64,000 nucleotides of DNA from Patiria miniata (lineage: Eukaryota > Echinodermata > Asteroidea > Valvatida > Asterinidae). The stretch lies in assembly GCF_015706575.1 (NCBI RefSeq), contig NW_024037072.1, positions 20,089,162 to 20,153,161 of the forward strand, in the 5' to 3' direction. Below the pieces are notes generated by a model. The model was given only the letters and a program-made list of their open reading frames with translations. It did no database searches and was not told where the DNA came from. Each line of letters begins with the position of its first letter. Within the stretch, counting starts at the first letter, position 1. The position numbers and the translations under genes are program-made. This document shows, piece after piece, positions 1 to 12,000 of the stretch.

Positions 1-76
1 GAGGTCTGGTGACTGAGAGGAACCATGCACTATGGCTCAAGAGACGGGAAATATTCAACCCGGCCTTCAACCGTAG
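1..76 (+). CDS. P450 exon a (partial at window edge)
   Basis: Reads GLVTERNHALWLKRR then EIFNPAFNR from base 3, matching the helix C region of CYP46A1 (WxxxRR heme-propionate contact). Donor GTGAGT follows base 76. It ends two bases into a Ser codon that exon b completes. Confidence 0.85.
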
Positions 77-3000
77 GTGAGTTCCGAGGTGTTACAAGTC
101 AAAACTGGGGTTGCGACGCCTCGCAGCGCTTCGTGAAATCGGGTGCTGGGCTTGCGCCCAAAGTCACGATGCTAGTCACATGAGCAATTTGGCAAACATA
201 TAACAGGTAGTTATTTGGAATCGTTCAAAGGGGATCTGGGCCCAATTTCATAGAGCTGCTTAAGCACAAAATTTGCTTAAGCACACCAAAAAACTTGCTT
301 ATTATCAGGTTACTGGCCCAAACTCCATGCGATGTACATTGCTCGTGACTGGTATTTAGCTGTTGTTTACTTAGCATAACAATCGCATGGAGTTTTGGTG
401 GGTAACCTGATTATTAAGCAAGGTTTTTTGGTGCTTAAAGGGAATATACATCATTGGCTTTTGCTGTAATTTTCAGAAATCAACTATTTCAGGGGTTAGT
501 ATAATAGATCAAATATGTGACCCGCTCCGCAAAAATGAGTCTGTTGTGGCAAAACTGACATTTTGAGTTAACTACATAAATAAAATGGGAATGAAATAAG
601 CTTTCATTTGGTATATCACGGACCTCTCTAGGACATTTGGTTGCATTAATTGTGCTTGTTTCATTCTGTCAAGTTTTTGCAAAGCTAGAAGTGTCTCAAT
701 GGAGAAAAAAGGCTTTGAAAAATGACAAATACACTGTAACTAACCAAGAAAAGCACCAAAAATTCATATTTTTTTTCTTTTTCTTACAATATTTACATTT
801 CTGTGTAAGATATTGGAACTAAAACTATCAAACAACCAAAATAAAACAAAAACAAAAAATCCAAATTTTGAGCAAATTTTTACTGTTTCCATTTTAAAAT
901 GGCAAAAGCTTGAATTCAAATTATGCGACATCAGACTCATTTTTGCAGAGCGGGTCACATATTGTTACACTGACATGTTTGAAGTTTTGTGTTCGAAAAT
1001 GCTGGAAAAACCAAGAAAAACAAAACTGTTCAAGTAGTCTGGTTCCCTGACTCAACTAAATATAAAATGGATCAATTTACAGATGCCGGAAAATTGTAAG
1101 GGTAGGGGTACCAGTCTAGCTGGCCTGCACCCGTTCACGAACATGTAACCAATAGCAAACAAAATTTGGACTGAATTAATGGTTAATTTGGAGCAGTAGT
1201 TGAAAAATAGTTAGGTTTTTCCAACGGTGGTCAGCCGACCACCGCTGGACATTTTTACAAAAATACCATTTTCTTGAAAATGACTTCACACCAGTTGCCA
1301 TAACTTTACAGGATGCTTTAGACTGTCATTTACCAACATCCTATTAAGGTATTTCGTAAAAACTTGGTAGTTTTATTTTTCGATGTTTGCAGATGTTGTA
1401 TATTCCCTTTAAGCAAATTTCGTGCTTAAGCGGCTCTATGAAATTGGGCCTCAAGCTGAACAAAATTTCAAATTGAGTATTAAAAAACTTGGGCTGATTG
1501 CCAATCTGATACTTTTGTTTTCTTTTTGAGTACAGCTACCTGAAGACTTGTATCAATCAGTTCAATGCTAGCTCGGATTTACTGGTGGCCTACCTGAAGT
1601 CCAAGGCCGATGGCAAGACAGCTGTGGCACTTCTACATGAGCTGAACAAAGCTACCATAGATATCATAGCTAAGGTCAGAATGATAATATTATTATTGTT
1701 ATTGTTATTATTATTCTACTGAATGCTATAGTAGGGTGACACACCTTATTGTGGCTACAGTTAACTGTCGCCCTTTGGTGAAAACGACTCTTAAGACAAG
1801 GAATTATATTTCAAATTAGGTTTTGCCCTTCACCGACGTTTGAACACTGTATACTCAGTGTGTTGCCTCCCGAGTGAAAGTTGGAAAAAAAAAAAAAGAA
1901 GTTTTTTCCAACTTTCACTCGGGAGGCAACACACTGAGTATACAGTGTTCAAACGTCGGTGAAGGGCAAAACCTAATTTGATTTATATCACCCCGACGCA
2001 AAATTCCATCTTATAATAGTTTATGCAGTACCCGCTGCTATGTACATCAGATTCGAACCAGCCAGCCGATCCCGTTAGCTCGGTGGTCGAGTGGTAAGAC
2101 ATCTGCACTAGAAAGCAGGAGGTCGTGGGTTCGAGTCACACCCGAGTGATTTTTTCCAACTTTCACTCGGGAGGCAACACACTGAGTATACAGTGTTCAA
2201 ACGTCGGTGAAGGGCAAAACCTAATTTGATTTATATCACCCCGACGCAAAATTCCATCTTATAATAGTTTATGCAGTACCCGCTGCTATGTACATCAGAT
2301 TCGAACCAGCCAGCCGATCCCGTTAGCTCGGTGGTCGAGTGGTAAGACATCTGCACTAGAAAGCAGGAGGTCGTGGGTTCGAGTCACACCCGAGTGATTT
2401 TTTCCAACTTTCACTCGGGAGGCAACACACTGAGTATACAGTGTTCAAACGTCGGTGAAGGGCAAAACCTAATTTGATTTATATCACCCCGACGCAAAAT
2501 TCCATCTTATAATAGTTTATGCGGTACCCGCTGCTATGTACATCAGATTCGAACCAGCCAGCCGATCCCGTTAGCTCGGTGGTTGAGTGGTAAGACATCT
2601 GCACTAGAAAGCAGGAGGTCGTGGGTTCGAGTCCCACCCGAGTGATTTTTTCCAACTTTCACTCGGGAGGCAACACACTGAGTATACAGTGTTCAAACGT
2701 CGGTGAAGGGCAAAACCTAATTTGATTTATATCACCCCGACGCAAATTCCATCTTATAATAGGAATTATATTGTCGCAAATTTTGACATGCCTTTACTTC
2801 AACATCAGGCATGCAACTTTTCCTCGGATCAACTGATTTCCTCTTTTTTAACTTCCCAAGTGTACCATTAAAAACAGAAAAACACTGTACAAAGTCTGGG
2901 CAAAATTTGAATTTCCTCTTTTTTGTGACTTCCCAGTTGCATGCCTGCAACATGGACAATTTTAAAACCCTTTTGCCAATCAAACCAATACTTTCCAGGG

Positions 3001-6000
3001 ATAAAATTAAGATTCCATGCTTTAAAATGATATAAAATAATTGTGGTACATGTTTATAGAGTCTCGCAAAAAAAATGTTGTGGGTATTTTGGGACGAGCT
3101 GTACTCCAGAGATTTATATGATGTTGAAGCAGTATTTACATCCTTTTCTTTCATTTGTTCACATTCTAGGTTGCTTTTGGTTCCGATTTCCACCAGTTTG
3201 ATTCTGAGAAGGTCACCTCGTTTAATGAGGAATTCGATACGGCCCTGAACGGGATGAAAACACAGTTTGAGAAGCCGTGGCACAAGGTAAAAGTAGCAGC
3301 AGTTCATATTTCCATTTAAAATTTTTCTTGAAACTAAATTGAAAATTGGAGTTCTTGGCAATTCCATGGTGCGTGTAACTCGCGTTATGTTTAAAGGGAG
3401 GTCTTCTGTTTACCCTGTGCTCTTATCTGTGAAGTCACAGCAGTAAGTGTGGATTTTTCTCACAGAAGTTCCCTTGAAGTATTTTTGTGACTAAAATACC
3501 AAAAAAGAGGTCAACAAAATCAAGTTCTGTTGATTACTGCTTCTACATGTCACTTGGTGGTCGGTTGGTCGGTCTGTCCGTCTGTCTGTCTGTCCCTGAA
3601 AATTGACCAAAAATATTTTACCAAAAATTTACCAAATGCCATGCCGTCGTCAATAAATGTACCCTGGAAACGGGCTTTGTCTCGAGCGATATGCATGCGC
3701 TTCTCTTTTGCATATGTCTCTTTGGAAAATTGACCAGAAATGAGCCCCCTTAGTTTACCATAAAATACAATACCAAATGCAAATTTAAAAAAAATAGTAA
3801 ACAAAAGACATTAAATACTAACAAAAATTGTTTGAAGCAATTCGTACAGTTGTTTGTGATTTTTGTAAATGGAGGCAAGACAATGTGCAGTAATGTTATA
3901 GTCACATGTTATAGTCACATTTTCGTGTGGGACGGCGGCGCTGGCCTGGGCTTGTACGCACAATCGTTGACTGCAAGACATACATGCAAGGCGGCCAGAG
4001 CTTATTGTGCCCTCGCACTTGATTTACCCGTAACTTACGTTACAACAAAATAACATGGCAAAAATTAAAATACCTTGCATTTTAAAATTTTCGCAAACTG
4101 TGCACTGTTGGAAGAATCTTTTCAGTGCCCTTCCACCAGCAGAGTGTAAGTTATGTCCGACCATTTCAGTGATTTAAAAAACAATCATGAAATCTCTAGA
4201 GGGGTATATTTCAGTAAATCCAGTTACGGCAACTCACGTCCCAGTTTGTCCGGCCATGTTTTGTACAAGTTAAAAAACATATAAGAAAGTAATATAAATC
4301 AAACATAGATTATAAACCTTTCTCTCTGTCTTAAAACAAACACTCACAATGGTTTATGGCTTATTTTTTCATATCATATCACAAAAACATAATGAACAAG
4401 AATCTACATAAAGAATGACAGAAATGATACGAGGGATCTAGGTAAAAAGCATATGTTTGTACAAGACCTGGCACCCGTAATTACCAATTCAGCTAATAAA
4501 TCATATATGTACATACAGTATGGCTGAAATATATTAGGTGAATACATGTATACTAATTAAATTGAAAAGAAATTAAATTAGCACCAAATGTTCACGTTCG
4601 CATGAATATATATTCATATACATGTACATTGTCGTAAAAGTTGGTACATGTACCTTAATCCTGTCTTAAATTGTTCTTTAAAATGGGGCTTGCGGTACGG
4701 TCGCTGCCGAAGTTAATCGAGCGTGATGGGAGTAATAAATAACCGTCTGATATTTTCTACAGAAACACCCGGTGTAGGGGGTTTTGCATAGACATTTTTT
4801 GATACCAACTTTTACGACAATGTGTTAGTATTTATCGGCCAAGACCCAAGCCTGCATGCAGCCGTGGCATCCCTTCACTTTCTCAGTCAAATACGACCCA
4901 TTTTTTCAACCGTAGTTTTATGCATTCTGCCCTCAGATGTAAGCCCAAAAATCAGGGAGTTGTTCCTTGGCTATTTTTACACAATTCCATCGTTTTTTAA
5001 GCCTAACGGTCACCTTTTTCAAACAAAGTTTTCGTGCAAATCAGCTCATATAGAAATTCTCACTGTGCACAATCAAACGCGAATTATTTGCGTCCCCTGT
5101 CGTTCTAATCGCGCCAGTCGGATGTCACTGTTATTATCACTGTTATAATGACGTTATCGGCACTCTTTGTGGGTCGAGCCATACAAGTTTTATTCTTGAA
5201 TATTTAGTTACAAGTCCATCACAATCTTAAACCTGACAGGGGGGCGTCAAAGAAATGTCACTATCACATTTTACTTAAATAGCATTTGCTTGGATTTCAA
5301 ACCATCATGTGCCAATTTTGCACATTACAGAGAAATATGTGACCTGCCGTATCATAACGAGGAATAACCCCCACCTTTGACTTTTCACGATGCCTCATAT
5401 TAAAGCGCAAATCATTGGCTTTCCGATGATTCCAATTGTTTTTCTGTAGCTTAATTTATTCCTGTCAAACTTCGCCGACCTCATTTTAAGAAAAATGGCT
5501 TTAGAAAAAAAAATATGCATTGCACCACCAACGGCAGTAATAAAATTCATCAGTTTCTCCACTTTTTGAGTATTTTTTTCCATCAAAAAGGCATAATGCA
5601 AATCTTGAATACCTTGGCTACTCAAAAATACAAAAAAAAATGAAAAAAAAAAAAAAAATTATATGATTTTTCTAATACATCTGACTTTAGGCGTCGATTA
5701 CTCAAAACAAGATTTTGGGGGCATTCCTCATTGTTAAATTTTATTTTTTATTTTTTTTATTAACTATTTCCATAAATGGTATAAAGACGTCTGACCGAAT
5801 GACAAAAATGAAGACAACCAAGCCAAGAAAACACATTACACTAAGGTTTTTGATTTTACACCCCCCAACATCAAAAGCTAAATATGCCGCTGGACTCACC
5901 AATAACCACTGCATTGTATTCAAAACACAGCTCAACCCATCGAGATCAGCGCGGGAATACCGCAGCAAGGTTCGCAAGGCCATCGGCAAGTTGAGAGAGA

Positions 6001-9000
6001 CCGGCAAAGTGATCATTGGGAAGCAGATGAGCGCTCTAGGACGAGGGGAGCAACTGAGTAACAACATCTTGTCCTTCATCCTTCAAGCCTGTCAGCTTTC
6101 CACCTCGGGAGGGCTGGATATGGAAGAGATGGTGGATGAATTCACCACCTTCTTTCTGGCTGGTGAGCTCCGGTGATGTTTTGTTATCCTAAGGGTGGGG
6201 GAAGGGGATGGGGGAAGGGGAGGGAGGTGGGGGTGGGGGAGGGTCTGCAAGCCTTGGCTTTGTCTACAGCTTAAGCATTGGGCTCTAGCTTAATGATAAT
6301 GAAGACTATAGTTGTAATCAAGTCAATCACAAGTCATCATTAGTCAATTACAAGTCAATCACAAGTCAATCACAAGTCATCATTAGTCAATCACAAGTCA
6401 TCATAAGTCATCATAAGTCACCACAGGTCATTGCAAGTAAATCACAAGTCATCATAGGTCCAGTTTTGTGGTACTCGTGCTCGGTACTTGTACATGTACT
6501 CAAGTACTTTTTTAGAGTACTCGTACTCGTACTCGAATGTCAAAGTGCTCGTACTCGAAATGACGTTACTCATACTCAGGCAGCAAAGTACTCATACTCG
6601 ACATGTCAAAATTGTACTCGATCATTAAAGTACTCGTACTCGAATAGCAGTACTCGGGGGAAAATGGTGTAGCTTGACTATATACCACGGCCTTATTTTA
6701 TCGATACTTTCAGTTTGAAATGGTTGATTGGCTTGCGGAGAATTCAAAGTATGGGAAACTCCTGTGGATTTGCACCAATTGAACACATAATGGGATAAAC
6801 ACTATGGGACACCATGGGAACACCATGGGACATTTTTGTGAGAATTGCTTCAATAACAAGTGTTGTAATTCCACATTTTTGATTTTTTTTCCTGTTGATG
6901 AGTGAAGTCAAATGAAGCATACAGTAATTTTTTTATGTGGAGAATGTGTCATTCAAAGAACTTTGGATAATATTGATTCATTTGTTATTATCGTTGGAAA
7001 CATTTATGAGAAAATAAATTGGGTACACTGTGATAATATGGTACAACTTGACAAGTGGTATGGGAGCAATAATGTGGATTTTGGTCATAGAGTGCCTAAT
7101 AAGCCACTCCCATTACGTGAAACATCCCCCATCGGAGTTCCGTGATGTGCTTTACCTAATCGGTGAATAGCACAAAACACACAGGGTTAAAAAGTATTAA
7201 GAAAGTTATTATTGAAAAATACTATGGAGCAATTTTGAATCTTTTGAGAAATGATAGGAAACCATACATGGGAAATAAACTCATGTAAAATTTCCCACTG
7301 GAAAAAGCCAATGGGAAAACTCCCATTGGAAAAATCCCATGCTACATGGTGTCCAATTCACCATGCAATTCCCATGGGGTCCCAATTTCCCATGGGAACT
7401 ACATGGGAGATTTTTGTAAGGGTTTCCTGACTTTCCTATGCACATGTCCAGACCACTGATCTCTATATAAAGACTGGATAGCTAATAAAGAGCCGCACAA
7501 TGTACGAATTTGACGCCATATTGGTGAGACCGGCTGGTGATCTACAAAGGACAAGTTGCCGTCTTTATAGACAGCTTGATTTCTTTTGTAACGTCGCGGC
7601 TCACTTGACTTATATTTTGGCCACCACCACTGACCAACTGACCAAGGTTTACTACAATTTTTCAAACGTAGTGGTTACTTTTATAATGCCGCAAATCACT
7701 TTTTCGGCGTTTTTGAAATAATAATCTCTACGGAAATGTGTTCCTTTTAGAACATCATAATATGTGTACGTGACCAAAATGCGCGTCAACTGTTGATACA
7801 ACGCGCGCGTATTTACGCGTAGAACGTTCGTATTATACGCGGCCATCTTCGTGAGACCGGGGGCGAATTGGTCAATATGCAAAGTCTACTGTGTGAATTG
7901 TATGCATATCCGCTATCCAGTCTTTATATAGAGATCAGTGGTCCAGACAAACACAATTAACAGCTAGCCGTGAGTGGGTCTGTATATAGGTCTGACAGGG
8001 CCTGGGCTAATTACGCACGATGACCAATTTGCCATATGTGGGCACAATGGCCAATCATGCAATGACCTGTGATGACTTACACGTATGATGACTTGCAATG
8101 ACCTGTGATGACCTGTGATGATGCCATTAGGGCTATGGATCTCTATTATGTACCAAATGAAACCTTACACTGTGTGGCTTCCAACCATGTATATAAATCA
8201 ATTTCACTTGTTTGCGACATAATACCCTTTTTCGGAGCGGGTCACATGTGTGGTCAAATGCAGCTCATCAAGTCAAGTTATTTTGTCTGATTCACGGTGT
8301 CACCAGGAACATATATGATATTCTATTTGATGACCTTTTACTAGATCCCCTGTAACTCCGTCTCCTGTGACAATCATTGTATGAACGTGAGCACATGTTT
8401 TATTTTATCACTATCTCCAAAGAGCCCCAGTTGAGTTCATTAATTGGAAAAGAGCTAGCTCAAAAACTGCCCTCTGTCTTAACATGACCTTATTTGATAA
8501 AATCTTCCTTATCTTCTCTACTGTATCTTATGCCCCTAGGCAATGAGACAACTGCCAATCTCTTGGCCTCCGCCATGTTAGAACTTGGTCAGCATCCAGA
8601 GGTCATGTACAGGTAAGCTTCGCATTTTCAATTCGATTCACGTTGCAATTATTAATTGATAAGTCATTGTTTCATGCATTAAGGCTGGTACATACTCCAT
8701 GGGAATGCGATGCAAATTTGACGTCACAAAGCGTTCACTGCAAAGTTTGCCGGAGTTGATTTGTGTTCAACTTTTGTGAATTTGCAGCGCGAAAACCCGC
8801 CCTGACGTCACAAATTCGCATTCGCGTTCACTTTCGCGCCAAGTACAAACCGGGCTTTAAATTAATATTTTATCTATTTGTGTGGCAGCACAAAAAAAGG
8901 AGTTATGGCTAGAGCATAATGTACGGGGTGAGTAAAAAAAACAAACAGAAAACCCAAATGGCGCCCCCAATTTTTTAATGAAGTTCTGCATGTAGTGCGT

Positions 9001-12000
9001 TCAAGATCTAGGATCTGAAAGCCCAATTACTAAGCTTTATTTAGTTAAATAATCGTTCATATCGCTTATATACTTTTCAAGTTATGGACTTTTGAATACA
9101 TACACAATTTTATAATTTTGTCCACAAATCACAATAAAGGTAAGTGATATATTTCAGCAAGACGAAAATTCACATTTCAACATTTTAAAACTGCTTTTGT
9201 GTTCAAAATTCCATAACTCAAAAAGTACATGAGTGATCTGAATGATTCTTGTACTAAAAGAAAGCTTATTAATTGGGCTTTCATATCCTAGATATGGATA
9301 TAAGCGCTACATGCAGAATCTCTTTACAAAATAGGGGGCGCCATTTGGGTTACCTTTTTTTTTACTCACCCTGTATATACATGTAATATACAGAGTTTGA
9401 AAAAAGAGAATTGTAAGACCTGAAGCAATATCACTTTAGCTGGGTTCCCGTTTCATCTGAACCTGAACTTTTGTATCATTTCAGAGATGAAACTTTTCCG
9501 ATTTTAATCGGAAATCCGACTTTTAGAATTTTCCAAGGAAATTTCCGATTTTTTTACAGTGTGTCCCACAAAATTTGATTTTGTAACGATTTTTTTCACA
9601 AAATGTTATTTAATTTCAATCATATTTTCGAAGAAAAGTCGATGAAAAGTCGATGGAATGGGCACGTTAAAATCATCGCGAACGTAGTTTTAATCTCTTT
9701 CACCAGTGTTTCAACGGTAGAAACACAGGGCATAACACTGATCGGAGCCTTCTCCGGCTGGACGAAAGGTTAAACATTGACAGGTGACATGAAAAATCAC
9801 TGTGTCGCACGTGCCTGGGAATATGCAATGGTACCAGCGTACGTACCGCACCATACCGTCCGCTAGCACACGGCCGGTCGGGAACGGGTAGCCTTGTGAA
9901 CGATTCAGTGAATCATTGTTGTGCGATTTTCAGAGGTTTTCAGATTTAGTTGTACAAAATGCAATGCTTTAAAAATCGTGATGATTATCTCGAGGATAGC
10001 AAAGAGAGCATTTCACATAGCGAAACATTTCACTGACATTTGTTGGAAGAGGAAGACGATAATGCCTGATTTTTTCCCACGTGTGAATGCAAGTGAAGTA
10101 GTGGAGTTGTGTGGTTGAATCATGGACATGATTGAAGCACCATGAACGGTGCCCTTGTCTTTCGGACTTTTCCCTCGACTTTCTCAAGTAAGAAGTGAAC
10201 TTCTTTATTGATGACTCCATTACTCTAACCGTAATTCAGGCATTTTATGCAATGAAAACACAGACCATTGTTTTTTTTTTATATTATAAAATTTTGTTTG
10301 AATCGAAAATAAGGCAGGAGTTGGTGTCCGGAAATTGGGCATGAAGTGTATTGTACATGCATGTAGCGCGGCCCAGATTTCGGACACGTATTTTGTGTGG
10401 CCTATTTTCCGATTTTTTTGCCATATGCCAGTTTCATCTCTGATCATTTGTAATTCTTCCCTCATATTTTTAAAATATTTTTCAATGACAGACTGAAGAC
10501 AGAGGTAGATGCTGTTGTTTCAGATAAAGAATTCATCCCATATGAGGATCTGTCCAAGTTGGAATACATGGTGGCGGTAAGTAATCAGCAGTTTTTAGCG
10601 TAGCTTTTCCAGTACATTAGGTTTTTCCCCAACAACTTGATTTTTAAAGCCACCGGTACAGTCCATCATTTGCAGCTATCCAAAAAGTAACTGACGTTAT
10701 TATTGTTGAAAAGCATATGTGGTTTAAAAATAGTAAGGGGACTAAACTCTCTGTGAAATTATTCTTTCTGGCATGCTGTCATTTTGAAGAAATCAATGAA
10801 AGAAGGTCTTTCCAACGATGCGTCTAAAGACGTGCAAGCGCGTTGACATCGCGTAGCTGCAATCAGCTCAGTGAGAACGTGTCTCAGATGCTGAATTCAG
10901 GCCCAATTCAAAACATGACTCAGCAACTTCTGATTTGAATTCAGATCCTAGAATCGGAATATACACCATTCACTGAGCTGAAACTTCATCGGGTTAGTTG
11001 TTCAGCTACCTTCTTTAGATTTTGAGCACGTTTGTTGCTTCTTACGAACAAAATGCACACATTAAAAATGATGGATTGTTCTTTTAAAAGAGACAAGTCA
11101 TGTACGAAATTCAGAAGTTAAATGAGTTAAATTTCTTTTGGAGAATTTCAGTGGATGAAAACTGGGGGTTTCTTAACAATGTTCTCTTTTGTTTACAAAA
11201 GCTAGTCTTGGGTTGTGTCTCGTTGAAGTGTGAATGTTGTCCCTCCCTCCTCCCATGACAGGTCCTGAAGGAGACACTGCGTATTCACCCCCCAGCTGCC
11301 GGTACGGTCAGAACCTCCATAGCAGACACGGTGATAGACGGTATCAAGATACCCGCTGGCACTACACTGGGTGTAAGATACAAATCATGGTTTGAAGGTG
11401 GATTGGCTGTAGCAAGATTTTTATAGCATTCTCAGGCCTCACAGCGAAACCATTAAAACCTATATGAACCTATAAAGAAAGCTGCATTTCAATTTGGGAG
11501 CCTATTTTAATCTTAAAGTAACATGTATAACGTATGAAAACCTATATTTTTATTCTGGCATACACTTAAAGGTATAGTCCATCATTTGCAGCCATCCGAA
11601 AAGTAACTGGCGTAATTATTGTTGAAAAACAAACTTGGTTGAAAAATAGTAAGGGAACTAAACTCCCTGTGAAATTATTCTTTCTGGGAAGCTGTCATTT
11701 TGAAGTAATCAACGAAAGAAGGCATTTCCAACGGTGATTCTTAAGAAGCACCGTAGGAAAATTTAAATTAGTAGTTCGTTTTGTTATTCAGCGCAGCGCA
11801 CACAAGTATTGGAACGACGCACACGCGCGCGCGGTTGTTATAATTCGTTGGATCAGTGCGCGACGTCGCGTATAGCTGCAATTCAAAACAATTCAAAACA
11901 TGATTCAGTAACTTTGGATTTGAAATTGAGATCTTAGAATGCTGTTTTTCTCGGAATGTACAGCTGAAGCTTAGCTGAAACTTCATCAGGTTAGTTGCTC

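Larger units (their letters stand above)
239..1450. mobile_element. Outer inverted-repeat element in P450 intron, interrupted
   Basis: The left end GGCCCAATTTCATAGAGC is repeated inverted at 1433-1450. Internal stretches (GCTTAAGCAC, GGTTACTGG, CTCCATGCGAT) also recur inverted around 345-440, so the original element was a long foldback. It has been split at a TTAA site by the element at 439-1408. No coding capacity is visible. No clear TSD. Confidence 0.7.
1811..2760 (+). mobile_element. Composite tandem tRNA-like (SINE-type) insertion in intron
   Basis: Flanked by a 12-bp direct repeat AGGAATTATATT (1799-1810 and 2761-2772; the left copy reads AGGAATTATATT across 1799-1810). Inside are three tandem 248-bp units, each with a tRNA-like head followed by TTTTTT, plus a fourth partial unit. 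At its left end about 78 bp of the unit occurs inverted (about 1812-1889), giving a near-perfect hairpin with 1903-1980 across a short A-rich spacer. The long TSD suggests target-primed reverse transcription, as for SINEs. Confidence 0.7.

Noticed and set aside
2077-2645. Functional tRNA-Ser genes
   Set aside because: The anticodon loop has an extra base, there is no long variable arm, acceptor pairing is imperfect, and the units are embedded in a 248-bp repeat with a TSD. A SINE-type origin is more likely.
1811-2760. Retrozyme with a hammerhead ribozyme
   Set aside because: No CTGATGA core with a matching GAAA segment was found on either strand of the unit.
4822-5148. 108-residue frame in P450 intron 3
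   Set aside because: Starts at the edge of an inverted-repeat element, has no domain and lies within an intron.
5715-6176. A single 153-residue frame covering exon d
   Set aside because: Only 5931-6162 matches P450. The upstream part is intron sequence open by chance, and 6163 is a good donor.
6300-8125. CRISPR-like spaced repeats
   Set aside because: Repeat units are short, degenerate and without unique spacers, and the genome is eukaryotic. Ordinary tandem repeats.
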